IMG/VR virus record: IMGVR_UViG_3300032288_002237
Span: 1 to 31,579 of that record
Origin: a virus
Reading direction: 5' to 3' (one strand)
DNA length: 31,579 bases
Part shown: piece by piece, positions 7,719-14,190 of the stretch
Position numbering within the stretch: the stretch's first letter is position 1
Layout of the letters: every line of letters starts with the position of its first letter
Program-made: the position numbers and the translations under genes
Notes under the pieces: model-generated
What the model was told of the DNA's origin: nothing
Databases searched by the model: none
What the model saw: only the letters and a program-made list of their open reading frames with translations

Positions 7719-8195
7719 TTATTTATACCAATCTGGTTGTGTTCTATTTTTCCAGGTTGATATTGCTCTTTTGTGTGTTATATAATATAACCTATATGAT
7801 TCGACAGCAGATGTACTTTTACATTCATCAGGCATAGCCAAAGCAAATGGTGTTGTATTACCATTTTCTTTAATGTTTGGTGTGTTAATCAAACACCATT
7901 CAATAATATCTTGTGATTTATGTCTTTTACCATATCTATGTGTATATTCAGCACATAAAGCTAAACCCAAATCACATAACCAAATATAGTTTTCAATACA
8001 TTCTCTAGCCCATATTGCACATGGGTGATTTTTATGTGATAACTTGTACGGTACTTGGTCGGAACTTAGTCGGTCTGACATATGATGGACTCCACATAAC
8101 AATTGCGCAGTTTCTAAAATCATCTTAACCACATGCTTATCATTATGCATTTCTGCCGCAATTTGTGGATTTTCATCTAAAACAAATATATTCAT
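7719..8195 (-). CDS. Conserved phage protein, DKHVVKM family
   Basis: 158 residues beginning MNIFVLDENPQIAAEMHNDK, followed by HVVKMILETAQLL, a pattern I associate with a widespread family of uncharacterised phage proteins. Conserved histidines and acids (H17, D19, H21 region; WAREC; WKNRTQPDWYK at the end) suggest an enzyme. Some relatives may be annotated as pyrimidine-dimer glycosylases, but I see no DenV signature and do not assign that. The ATG lies only four bases after a TATATTTG box, so the mRNA may be leaderless. Confidence 0.75.
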   Translation of the reverse strand: MNIFVLDENPQIAAEMHNDKHVVKMILETAQLLCGVHHMSDRLSSDQVPYKLSHKNHPCAIWARECIENYIWLCDLGLALCAEYTHRYGKRHKSQDIIEWCLINTPNIKENGNTTPFALAMPDECKSTSAVESYRLYYITHKRAISTWKNRTQPDWYK

Positions 8196-8199
8196 AAGA

Positions 8200-8207
8200 C
8201 AAATATA
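8200..8207 (-). promoter_or_regulatory. TATATTTG -7 box without clear -33 element
   Basis: TATATTTG on the minus strand, four bases before the ATG at 8195. The expected TTG 20 bases upstream is absent (TAG), so this is a weaker call than its relatives. Confidence 0.45.
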
Positions 8208-8222
8208 GTGATAATTTTTTAA

Positions 8223-9161
8223 TTAACCTAATTTTTCTTCAGTAACAACCCCACTTAATGAAATTGGTGACTCTAATGGTTTCCAATCTGTAATGTCATT
8301 TGACATAACTGGTTTACCACCATTAGGATTAATCGCAATTGTAATATGTGGTATTGCGTTATCACTATGATATCCATTAACTTTTACCGCAATAGCCATT
8401 TCGGAAATACCTATTTCGGAAGCTGTTATCATTTTTGTTTGACCTAAATCATTTTTTAAATCTTCAGGTAACCCTTTACCAAAATTTATAGTCATGTGGT
8501 GTGCAATCACTTTCCAACCTTCTGGTATGTATTTAGATACTGAATCTAATAATTTATTTTTGGAATTGGTATCCAAAACCAAAGATGCAAACATTTTTTG
8601 ACTATGCATTGGTTTTGCATCTAACACTTTTTGTAAATTCATAGGTCCAGCTGATTCATATGCTTGAATCATTGATTTAATCTTATCTAATGGTACACCA
8701 TGTGTGTTTCTTTGTGCTAATTCTTCAGCCGATAATCCACCAGTACCAATTTCCACAAATTTTATATTATCATCTGAATAACCTAAATTCAAAGCAGCCT
8801 CAACATAATTTTTAGCTTCAGCTGGTCTTATGTTGGTGTTGTCAATAATAACTGGTGTTACACCATTTTTCATAGATGTTACAGCATTCTGAAAATTTGT
8901 ATTATGTGCCTTGGATAAAGGTGAAAAATCTTTATTAGCCACCATATTATTAAAAAATTTATTATAGTCACCCATAGTTTCTATAACATCATCAGTAGAA
9001 TGTATAGCACCACTACCAACTAATTCTTTAGCTTTTGTCGATTTTCCAGAACCAGGTATACCACGCATAATAATTAATTCTTGGTCTGGTCTATTAACGC
9101 TAACACCCAATGAGTTATTTAAAACACCTTCTCTTAGGATTTTCTTTATCACATCTTTCAT
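8223..9161 (-). CDS. P-loop kinase plus 2H phosphoesterase, RNA-end healing
   Basis: Two domains. Residues 28-180 are a P-loop kinase with Walker A GIPGSGKST (34-42) and a downstream arginine region (RNTHGVP). Residues about 190-305 carry HMT (222-224) and HIT (272-274), the paired HxT motifs of 2H cyclic phosphodiesterases. Kinase plus 2H domain is the healing module of tRNA ligases: one opens 2',3'-cyclic phosphates, the other phosphorylates 5'-OH ends. With two RNA ligases nearby this makes a plausible repair set. The N-terminus MKDVIKKILREG ends in LRE before G, like a capsid-targeting peptide. Start overlaps the upstream stop as ATGA. Confidence 0.85.
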   Translation of the reverse strand: MKDVIKKILREGVLNNSLGVSVNRPDQELIIMRGIPGSGKSTKAKELVGSGAIHSTDDVIETMGDYNKFFNNMVANKDFSPLSKAHNTNFQNAVTSMKNGVTPVIIDNTNIRPAEAKNYVEAALNLGYSDDNIKFVEIGTGGLSAEELAQRNTHGVPLDKIKSMIQAYESAGPMNLQKVLDAKPMHSQKMFASLVLDTNSKNKLLDSVSKYIPEGWKVIAHHMTINFGKGLPEDLKNDLGQTKMITASEIGISEMAIAVKVNGYHSDNAIPHITIAINPNGGKPVMSNDITDWKPLESPISLSGVVTEEKLG

Positions 9162-9709
9162 AATATATAATTGCTGAATTTATTTTTTAATTCGGTTTCA
9201 TTCAAATAAGTCATTAAAAATATCTCAGATTGAGAATAATCTTCATTATTTGATATTACATCAAAAAATACAAAATCTTCTGAAAATTCATTTATAAAAT
9301 CATCAAAATGTTTGACTTTTAAATTATATGAATTTATAGTTCTACCTTCTTGATTGGTTATATAATATAAAACACTTTTTAAATAAAATAATCTATTTTG
9401 GTCTTCTTTATTATCAACCATCAAATCCAAAATACCATCAACATTTTGGTTTAACCCAATAAAATCTAATATTTCATTTAATGCGGTATAATATTCGGTA
9501 TCAATTAAATCTAACTCATCCAAATAATAAGATTCAAAGTTAGATAATTCTTCAGATAATCGATTACTATCAATCATTAAACACATTAACATACCATCTG
9601 GTAATTCAACGCTGTAATCAATTGTAACCAATGGTGCATTAGTTTTTAAAATAATGTTGATTATATCTTTATTTAAAATATAAAGTTTTATCTTATTTAT
9701 GTTTATCAT
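9158..9709 (-). CDS. Unknown acidic protein, 183 aa
   Basis: Strongly acidic and hydrophobic-helical protein (NFESYYLDELDLIDTEYYTA). No motif recognised. It starts four bases after a TATATTTG box, so the transcript is probably leaderless, and its stop overlaps the start of the RNA-healing enzyme, so both are made from one mRNA. It may be a regulator or partner of that enzyme. Confidence 0.75.
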   Translation of the reverse strand: MININKIKLYILNKDIINIILKTNAPLVTIDYSVELPDGMLMCLMIDSNRLSEELSNFESYYLDELDLIDTEYYTALNEILDFIGLNQNVDGILDLMVDNKEDQNRLFYLKSVLYYITNQEGRTINSYNLKVKHFDDFINEFSEDFVFFDVISNNEDYSQSEIFLMTYLNETELKNKFSNYIL

Positions 9710-9713
9710 AATG

Positions 9714-9745
9714 CAAATATAATCAAAATAATTTAATACAACAAA
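9714..9745 (-). promoter_or_regulatory. Host-type promoter, TTTG-N20-TATATTTG
   Basis: TTTG at 9745-9742 and TATATTTG at 9721-9714, 20 bases apart. The ATG at 9709 follows the -7 box by four bases, leaving almost no leader. Confidence 0.85.
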
Positions 9746-9756
9746 TTTTTATTAAA

Positions 9757-10401
9757 TTATTTTCGATTTTCCAACAATTCAATCACTTTGTTCTGTAAAT
9801 CTTCAGGTAATTTATCAAGAATATCGTCAACATTTATTGGTTGACCTCCCAATGTTTCAAATTTATTTATCGCTTCATAATACTTAATGATTGTACCATC
9901 AGATAGTTTTATTTTCTTAAATTTGTTAACATTTGGCGCTGGAACATCTTCACCCTGTTTCTTTGATTTTTTCCAAAGTTTCAAGTTTTTTATAGATACT
10001 GGTTTTGTTTCTTTATTATAATACTCACTTTCTGAAAATTCAACCAATTCAGCATATGTAATATCATAATCATATTGACCTTCAAACTTATGTTTCCAAT
10101 ATAAAGTGGTCATGTTGTTATCGTTAATAATGGCCAATAAATAACGACCCTTATCTCTTTCTGTAAATGGTGGGTGTAATATCATTTTATTTGCATCATA
10201 TACCCATATACCTATTTTTTGACTACCACTTTGGTCAAATTCTAAACTTTCAATAAATTTAATTCTATTGTCAACTTCAGATTTGGCTTCTTCACCCAAA
10301 TCTTTAAATGTGCTATTTTCAATCCTATTTGGATAACTATCGAGTGTCCAATGTTTACTTTTAATAGCTTCTAATAATCTTAATCTAATAAAATCTTTCA
10401 T
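9757..10401 (-). CDS. Unknown protein with capsid-targeting-like N-terminus
   Basis: 214 residues. The N-terminus MKDFIRLRLLEAIKS has LLE before A12, the form of a T4-type prohead-protease cleavage site. The body contains IGIWVYDANKMILHPPF and LYWKHKFEGQYDYDITYAELVEF, suggesting a beta-rich globular fold, and ends with a short helical tail. Function unknown. An ATATTTAT motif lies five bases before the start. No clear terminator separates it from the next gene. Confidence 0.75.
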   Translation of the reverse strand: MKDFIRLRLLEAIKSKHWTLDSYPNRIENSTFKDLGEEAKSEVDNRIKFIESLEFDQSGSQKIGIWVYDANKMILHPPFTERDKGRYLLAIINDNNMTTLYWKHKFEGQYDYDITYAELVEFSESEYYNKETKPVSIKNLKLWKKSKKQGEDVPAPNVNKFKKIKLSDGTIIKYYEAINKFETLGGQPINVDDILDKLPEDLQNKVIELLENRK

Positions 10402-10405
10402 ATTA

Positions 10406-10413
10406 ATAAATAT
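10406..10413 (-). promoter_or_regulatory. Candidate late-type motif (ATATTTAT)
   Basis: ATATTTAT four bases before the ATG at 10401. Same motif as upstream of the other tagged genes. Confidence 0.35.
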
Positions 10414-10427
10414 TTATATTTTTGCAT

Positions 10428-11585
10428 TTATTCATTAAATATTTTTTTTACTGAACCATCGTCATAAATAAGAATTAAAACACCTTTTTTGTGAATATCA
10501 ACATCAGCACCATATAGATTAATAACACGAACAACTATACGTATTTTTTTACTATTATCAAGTGAGATAATAGTATGGTATTTTAGTTTACCATCAAAAT
10601 CGGTTTGTTTTAATCTATAATAACAAGCAGAATTATTTATATCATAATCATCATATTCATACTTTATTTCTGTTGTAGAATGTCCAGCACCCTTTATGAA
10701 TGCAATATCAAAATATGTGATTCCATCATAAGTTTTTTGTATTGTAAAATAATCATTATTAGATTCACTAGCTGTTACCCAAACTAAATGGTTATATGTT
10801 TCTCTATTATACCCTTTAAAATATAACAATTCAACTGGTAATGGTATAATAGGTGTGAATGTATATTTTGTACCATTAACGATTATTGCGTTAACCTGTG
10901 CTGATGTGAGTGATTGAAAATTTGTAGGTGTTGAGCCTATTGTTGTGGTTTCAGTTGATGTTGATGTTGTGGGATTAGATTTAATATCACTTAAACTAAT
11001 AAAATCACCACTTAAACTTCCACTAATACCTATGCTAGCACCTATTCCGCTTGAATTTATAAATGATTGATAGGTCCCTCTATTATAAATATACTCAATG
11101 ATATTAGTAGTCTCATACAACTTAATTTGACAATCAATAGTACCACTACTATAACCAAATTTATTCCACCTTAACCCTAACCACTCTATTGTTAATACCC
11201 TATTTGGTGACGCACCAGTCAATTTATAATTAACATTTCCAGATGACCCAATTCTATTATCATCCCATAATACAGCTAATATTGTTCTTTCACTTGATGT
11301 ATTTAAATTATTTGTTGGTTGTGTATTAACATTCGCTGTGTTCAATGTAATAAACCCATTAGTACTAGCCTTAAATTGTGTATAAGATGAACCATCATAA
11401 ACAAATGTAAATCCAATATTAATTGAAGTTGATAAAGCATCATCAACACCAGAACTATGAATCGATGTTGGTGAAGAATTTGATGCCCATGTACTTGTTG
11501 AATATGTGTAAGTATAACTCGAATTTACTAAACTAAAAAGACATATTGGTGTCAGTAAAAATAATAATAATAATAAATTTTTCAT
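10428..11585 (-). CDS. Secreted protein with T9SS-like C-terminus
   Basis: 385 residues with a signal peptide at 1-17 (KNLLLLLFLLTPICLFS). The middle, residues 20-240, is serine- and threonine-rich beta structure with repeated YDGSSYTQFKASTNGFITL-like strands, resembling surface proteins of Bacteroidetes. Then come PLPVELLYFKG, HLVWVTASESNNDYFTIQKT and a C-terminus VVRVINLYGADVDIHKKGV with YDDGSVKKIF, parallel to the last 30 residues of the protein at 5955-7253. Both look like type IX secretion cargo. Codon use is not visibly different from the neighbours. Role in infection unknown. Confidence 0.82.
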   Translation of the reverse strand: MKNLLLLLFLLTPICLFSLVNSSYTYTYSTSTWASNSSPTSIHSSGVDDALSTSINIGFTFVYDGSSYTQFKASTNGFITLNTANVNTQPTNNLNTSSERTILAVLWDDNRIGSSGNVNYKLTGASPNRVLTIEWLGLRWNKFGYSSGTIDCQIKLYETTNIIEYIYNRGTYQSFINSSGIGASIGISGSLSGDFISLSDIKSNPTTSTSTETTTIGSTPTNFQSLTSAQVNAIIVNGTKYTFTPIIPLPVELLYFKGYNRETYNHLVWVTASESNNDYFTIQKTYDGITYFDIAFIKGAGHSTTEIKYEYDDYDINNSACYYRLKQTDFDGKLKYHTIISLDNSKKIRIVVRVINLYGADVDIHKKGVLILIYDDGSVKKIFNE

Positions 11586-11598
11586 AAGTGTATTTTTA

Positions 11599-11607
11599 TA
11601 TAAATAT
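11599..11607 (-). promoter_or_regulatory. Candidate late-type motif (ATATTTATA)
   Basis: ATATTTATA 13 bases before the ATG at 11585. Confidence 0.35.
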
Positions 11608-11675
11608 ACATAAAAATAACTTAAAAAAAAGGCTATTAGTGAAAATTAAAAGAACAAATGAATCAAATTTTATGT

Positions 11676-12047
11676 CTATTTTTTTCTCTTTATTCTAGTT
11701 TTTTGTTTATTTTTTTTAACTGATGATTTTTTTTTATTTTTAGCTTTTTTCATAAACCCACCAATCCCACCAATTTTTAAATTCATGCAATTACCATTTC
11801 TAACTTTATTAATGGTAACAATTTGCCTTTCTCTTTCAGCCAATAATTCTCGACTTTCAACCATTTCAAGTATTTCAACTTTATGATTTTCTTTACCGTA
11901 TCTTTTTATTGAGAATTTCAATGCTTTACCAGACCCCATATAACCATCACTTAGGTCATCAGTTGAATGCATTCCAATATAATATTTTTTATTGATTAGA
12001 CAGGTTGTTTTATATATAAAATGATATTTTTTTTCTGATTTACTCAC
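11676..12047 (-). CDS. GIY-YIG homing endonuclease, small
   Basis: GIY-YIG-type nuclease of the short phage group: YHFIYKTTCLINKKYYIGMH, then DGYMGSGKALKFSIKRYG and ERERQIV with the catalytic glutamate region. The C-terminus is a lysine-rich DNA-binding tail (KKKSSVKKNKQKTRIKRKK). I start it at the GTG at 12047 (MSKSEKKYHF), because upstream codons to 12098 contain only a TTG start and cross the promoter motif at 12051-12060. It sits at the 3' edge of the tRNA cluster. Confidence 0.85.
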   Translation of the reverse strand: MSKSEKKYHFIYKTTCLINKKYYIGMHSTDDLSDGYMGSGKALKFSIKRYGKENHKVEILEMVESRELLAERERQIVTINKVRNGNCMNLKIGGIGGFMKKAKNKKKSSVKKNKQKTRIKRKK

Positions 12048-12050
12048 ATA

Positions 12051-12060
12051 TATAAATATC
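12051..12060 (-). promoter_or_regulatory. Candidate late-type motif (GATATTTATA)
   Basis: GATATTTATA directly before the GTG start of the GIY-YIG gene. Confidence 0.35.
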
Positions 12061-12138
12061 AACGTATTGGTAAGTAAGTTTAGTTTTATGTAACGCAATG
12101 CACCAAAAAATGGTATATATCACAACAAAAAACTAAAG

Positions 12139-12191
12139 CGGAGAACACAGGAATCGAACCTGACACCAAAAAGGTGCGTCACGATTAGCAG
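12139..12191 (-). pseudogene. 3' half of a tRNA-Ser, truncated
   Basis: The minus strand has an anticodon loop CTGCTAA (12191-12185), the 3' anticodon stem TCGTG, a long variable arm (GACGCACC...GGTGTC), a T-arm with TTCGATT and an acceptor 3' strand GTTCTCC plus discriminator G. The 5' half is missing: the CTGCTAA overlaps the acceptor end of the intact tRNA-Ser(GCT) at 12189. This looks like a deletion between tandem tRNA-Ser copies. It cannot form a cloverleaf. Confidence 0.75.
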
Positions 12192-12274
12192 AAGGTATGG
12201 GATTCGAACCCATACGTCCCTTTTGAGGACGGACACATTAGCAGTGTGTTGAGATACCATTACTCCAACCTTCT
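12189..12274 (-). tRNA. tRNA-Ser(GCT)
   Basis: Acceptor AGAAGGT/ACCTTCT, D-arm GAG...CTC, anticodon stem ACACA/TGTGT with loop CTGCTAA (anticodon GCT), long variable arm of the Ser type, T-stem ATGGG/CCCAT, discriminator G as expected for Ser. No CCA is encoded. Confidence 0.93.
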
Positions 12275-12285
12275 ATTTTTATTTG

Positions 12286-12358
12286 TAGTCCTAAAGGGAT
12301 TCGAACCCCTACTCTAAGCTTAGAAGGCATATGTGCTATCCAGTTACACCATAGGACC
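12286..12358 (-). tRNA. tRNA-Arg(TCT)
   Basis: Acceptor GGTCCTA/TAGGACT with one G-U pair, loop CTTCTAA (anticodon TCT, reads AGA/AGG), T-loop TTCGAAT, discriminator A. One T-T mismatch in the anticodon stem. AGA is a frequent codon in these AT-rich genes. No encoded CCA. Confidence 0.9.
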
Positions 12359-12368
12359 ATTATTATTG

Positions 12369-12441
12369 TACACTCGACAGGATTCGAACCTGTATCCTCG
12401 ATTTCGTAGACCGACATTCTAATCCATTAAACTACAAGTGC
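12369..12441 (-). tRNA. tRNA-Arg(ACG)
   Basis: Acceptor GCACTTG/CGAGTGT, anticodon stem TCGGT/ATCGA with loop CTACGAA (anticodon ACG, normally deaminated to ICG by TadA), T-stem ACAGG/CCTGT, discriminator A. No encoded CCA. Confidence 0.9.
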
Positions 12442-12444
12442 ATA

Positions 12445-12477
12445 TCTCGCCATTATCTCGCCAATTTGGCGAGATAT
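12445..12477. repeat. Spacer with duplicated CTCGCC and hairpin
   Basis: ATCTCGCC occurs twice in tandem and the second copy pairs with GGCGAGAT to give an 8-bp hairpin (12455-12476). It lies between two tRNAs and may guide processing of the precursor. Confidence 0.55.
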
Positions 12478-12485
12478 AAGGGCTG

Positions 12486-12555
12486 TACCGCCTGTGGGGG
12501 TCGAACCCACCTACCCATCCATATGAGGGACGGGCGTTCTCCACTGACTAGCGGC
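12486..12555 (-). tRNA. tRNA with CAT anticodon (Met or Ile2)
   Basis: Loop CTCATAT, anticodon CAT, in a stem CGTCC/GGATG. T-stem GTGGG/CCCAC with loop TTCGACC, discriminator A. The acceptor GCCGCTA/AGGCGGT has one A-A mismatch and two G-U pairs, and the D-arm is short, so the gene is only 70 bases. It could be elongator Met or, if TilS modifies C34, Ile for ATA codons, which are common here. Confidence 0.8.
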
Positions 12556-12561
12556 ATTTGG

Positions 12562-12636
12562 CTCTGGGGGTGGGGCTCGAACCCACTATCCTCGGCTTAA
12601 CAGGCCGTAGCTGTATACCACTTAAGCTTCCCCAGA
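12562..12636 (-). tRNA. tRNA-Asn(GTT)
   Basis: Acceptor TCTGGGG/CCCCAGA perfect, loop CTGTTAA (anticodon GTT), T-stem GTGGG/CCCAC, discriminator G as in Asn. It is the only tRNA here followed by an encoded CCA (12561-12559). It backs up the disrupted tRNA-Asn at 15318-15822. Confidence 0.92.
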
Positions 12637-12639
12637 ATA

Positions 12640-12710
12640 AAAAAGTTCAGAGGCTTTGGGTTAGACACGCCTCAATATTACATGAGAGACCCCTTAGATT
12701 GCATGAACTT
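12640..12710 (-). ncRNA. Structured spacer RNA, 70 nt, in tRNA operon
   Basis: The minus strand starts with AAGTTCA and ends with TGAACTT, which pair, and then runs into six T. Inside are an imperfect CTCA...TGAG hairpin and a GAGGC...GCCTC hairpin. It resembles a terminator with a large branched head or a decayed tRNA; I could not thread a cloverleaf through it. Confidence 0.45.
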
Positions 12711-12712
12711 TG

Positions 12713-12790
12713 TACAGAAGGTGAGACTCGAACTCACATGTGACCAATTACCCTTTCTACAAGATATAAGCTTGGGGGGATACATCTGCA
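12713..12790 (-). pseudogene. Degenerate tRNA, 3' half intact
   Basis: T-stem GTGAG/CTCAC with loop TTCGAGT, acceptor 3' strand CTTCTGT and discriminator A are intact. Upstream, TTGTAGA would fit a Tyr(GTA) anticodon loop, but the 5' anticodon strand and D-arm do not pair and the D-arm has no GG. A candidate 5' acceptor GCAGATG (12790-12784) pairs at six of seven positions. Probably a decayed class II tRNA. Confidence 0.5.
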
Positions 12791-12848
12791 TTTGTATAAT
12801 CAGCCAAAATTATCTTTTTTTATGGGTTTTGGCTGATTATAGATGTAG
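12781..12848. repeat. Long hairpin between tRNAs
   Basis: ATAATCAGCCAAAA (12797-12810) pairs with TTTTGGCTGATTAT (12828-12841) over 14 bp without mismatch; the flanks TACATCT and AGATGTA can extend it. It touches the 3' end of tRNA-Ile and lies inside the damaged 5' part of the next tRNA. Possibly an RNase III or RNase P processing site, or a small mobile repeat. Confidence 0.7.
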
Positions 12849-12919
12849 GGAACATGGGACTCGAACCCATAACCTTTCACGTATCAGGCGAATGCTCTAA
12901 CCAGTTGAGCTAGCTCCCT
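12846..12919 (-). tRNA. tRNA-Ile(GAT)
   Basis: Acceptor AGGGAGC/GTTCCCT, D-stem GCTC/GAGC, anticodon stem TTCGC/GTGAA with loop CTGATAC (anticodon GAT), T-stem ATGGG/CCCAT, discriminator A. A clean cloverleaf. Confidence 0.95.
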
Positions 12920-12927
12920 ATTTTTGA

Positions 12928-12951
12928 GGTGGAAGCCCCATTACTTCCACC
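12928..12951. repeat. Hairpin at gene end
   Basis: AGGTGGAAG pairs with CTTCCACCT around a 6-8 base loop. It includes the stop codon of the 63 aa gene. On the plus strand it is followed by TTGTTTTTC. Confidence 0.65.
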
Positions 12952-13132
12952 TTGTTTTTCTGTTGTGTTTCCACGTTTTGTATTCTCTCCATTTGTGGTT
13001 TGGTAGATTACCGTGGTGCCATGTTACCCACTCTTCATTATATGGTGGGTAGTAGTAATTTAACAATATCTTACGATACTCATTGTTGTTGTGAGCTTTA
13101 CTTAATCTAGCTCTGTTAATGTTTTTACTCAT
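12941..13132 (-). CDS. Small basic aromatic protein, 63 aa
   Basis: Rich in Asn, Lys, Trp, Tyr and His (YYYPPYNEEWVTWHHGN), with no known domain; possibly nucleic-acid binding. It sits between tRNA-Ile and tRNA-His. A strong hairpin lies directly before its ATG (13135-13179), and another includes its stop codon (12930-12950). The frame could be fortuitous, but the composition looks coding. Confidence 0.5.
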   Translation of the reverse strand: MSKNINRARLSKAHNNNEYRKILLNYYYPPYNEEWVTWHHGNLPNHKWREYKTWKHNRKTRWK

Positions 13133-13134
13133 AA

Positions 13135-13179
13135 GCTTTACTGTCTGTTGTTTAGCAGACCTTAAAGCTTGTCAAATTC
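13135..13179 (-). promoter_or_regulatory. Leader hairpin before 63 aa gene
   Basis: AAGCTTTA pairs with TAAAGCTT and GTCTG with CAGAC inside it. On the minus strand the 3' arm ends at the ATG at 13132, so the structure would cover the translation start region. It may regulate translation or serve as a processing signal between tRNA-His and the gene. Confidence 0.5.
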
Positions 13180-13202
13180 TTTTTTCATATTTTTTATTTT
13201 AG

Positions 13203-13275
13203 GGGTTTCATCGGGAATCGAACCCGAATTATCAGAACCACAATCTGACGTGTTAACCGTTACACTATGAAACCC
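13203..13275 (-). tRNA. tRNA-His(GTG), copy 1
   Basis: G-1 is encoded and can pair with C73. Acceptor GGTTTCA/TGAAACC, anticodon stem TCAGA/TCTGA with loop TTGTGGT (GTG), T-stem TCGGG/CCCGA. Discriminator C, as His requires. Confidence 0.93.
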
Positions 13276-13281
13276 ATTTTG

Positions 13282-13368
13282 CGGAAGAGGAGAGATTCGA
13301 ACTCTCGGAGCCCTTTCGAGCTCGCTGGTTTTCAAGACCAGTGCCATAAACCACTCGGCCACCCTTCC
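13282..13368 (-). tRNA. tRNA-Ser(TGA)
   Basis: Acceptor GGAAGGG/CTCTTCC, anticodon stem CTGGT/ACCAG with loop CTTGAAA (TGA), long variable arm GCGAGCTC...GGGCTCC, T-stem GAGAG/CTCTC, discriminator G. Its 5' end is three bases from the stop of the HNH gene. Confidence 0.95.
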
Positions 13369-13371
13369 AGT

Positions 13372-13950
13372 TTATTTTGTCACTTTATAACCATTATGTT
13401 CTAGTATGGTTATACACCAATTAATTAATTCTTCTGGTGTTAAATCACCTTTCATTTTATTAACAATCTCATGTGTGATTCCCATGTTATTTAGACTATT
13501 ATCACCACCCTTACTAGATGGTACGATATGGTCTAAATTGTAATTGTTAACATATAAATTTATAGGTTTACCAGATAAATAACAAACCGTGTTTTCACCA
13601 AATTTTTCTAATACATTTTCCCATGTAAACGTTAAAGGTAATTCTTTGTTAATACCATCACTACTCACACCATTTTCTCTTTTTTGAAATTTTCTAATGG
13701 ACTCAACAACATCTTTTCTTGTTTTAATATCTTTTTCTAAAACTTGAATTTCTTTTTGTTTTCTATGTTTAAACCTTTCAACTTTAGCTAATAAAATATT
13801 TTCTCGCCTTTTATTTCTTCTATTTTTAGATTTTTCTTTTTGATTTTCACCACAATAATATGATATAGTGCTTTTACTACAATCTAAAATTTTCATTATT
13901 TCATTGTAGGTTTTACCTTCTTCTCTTAATTTTAAAATTTCTTCTTTCAT
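13372..13950 (-). CDS. HNH homing endonuclease with N-terminal HTH
   Basis: 192 residues. Residues 1-40 form a helix-turn-helix (LREEGKTYNEIMKILDCSKS), a basic helical linker follows, and the C-terminal half is an HNH domain: CYLSGKPINL, NLDHIVPSSKGG and NLNNMGITHEIVN. The start is the ATG at 13950, because the longer frame to 14034 runs through a tRNA-like remnant and the motif at 13962-13970. It is wedged between tRNAs, typical of homing enzymes that use tRNA genes as sites. Confidence 0.88.
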   Translation of the reverse strand: MKEEILKLREEGKTYNEIMKILDCSKSTISYYCGENQKEKSKNRRNKRRENILLAKVERFKHRKQKEIQVLEKDIKTRKDVVESIRKFQKRENGVSSDGINKELPLTFTWENVLEKFGENTVCYLSGKPINLYVNNYNLDHIVPSSKGGDNSLNNMGITHEIVNKMKGDLTPEELINWCITILEHNGYKVTK

Positions 13951-13961
13951 AACTCTTTTAT

Positions 13962-13970
13962 TATAAATAT
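13962..13970 (-). promoter_or_regulatory. Candidate late-type motif (ATATTTATA)
   Basis: ATATTTATA 11 bases before the ATG of the HNH gene. Confidence 0.35.
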
Positions 13971-14082
13971 GTAAAAAAATTATAAAAGTTCGAAACATTT
14001 CAAAAAATTCGAACCTTAATCTCTTAGCCAGCATTATCTGTTTCCATCAATCGCTACGAGGAAGCGGATTAAGTTTGATTGA

Positions 14083-14153
14083 TACACCCACCAAGATTCG
14101 AACTCGGAACAGCGGTTTTGGAGACCGATATGATACCATTTCACCATGGATGT
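14083..14153 (-). tRNA. tRNA-Trp(CCA)
   Basis: Acceptor ACATCCA/TGGGTGT, anticodon loop CTCCAAA (CCA), T-stem CCGAG/CTTGG with loop TTCGAAT. The discriminator is A where bacterial Trp usually has G, a mild deviation. Confidence 0.88.
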
Positions 14154-14190
14154 GTATTTTATTTACCAACATGTCAAAGAACTTGTCTTG

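Noticed and set aside
12139-12191. Phage attachment site (attP)
   Set aside because: A tRNA 3' half fits in form, but no integrase is in the window and an intact neighbour makes tandem deletion simpler.
12558-12900. Two plus-strand frames over the tRNA cluster (for example EPTILGL-type peptide)
   Set aside because: They are antisense readings of tRNA T-arms and have no gene context.
13162-13362. 66-codon minus-strand frame containing RVRISPLPQ
   Set aside because: It runs through tRNA-Ser(TGA) and tRNA-His; such peptides are a common false translation of tRNA genes.
14000-14040. Further tRNA at GGTTCGAAT upstream of the HNH gene
   Set aside because: There is a T-loop-like string and a GGCTAA, but T-stem and acceptor do not pair.
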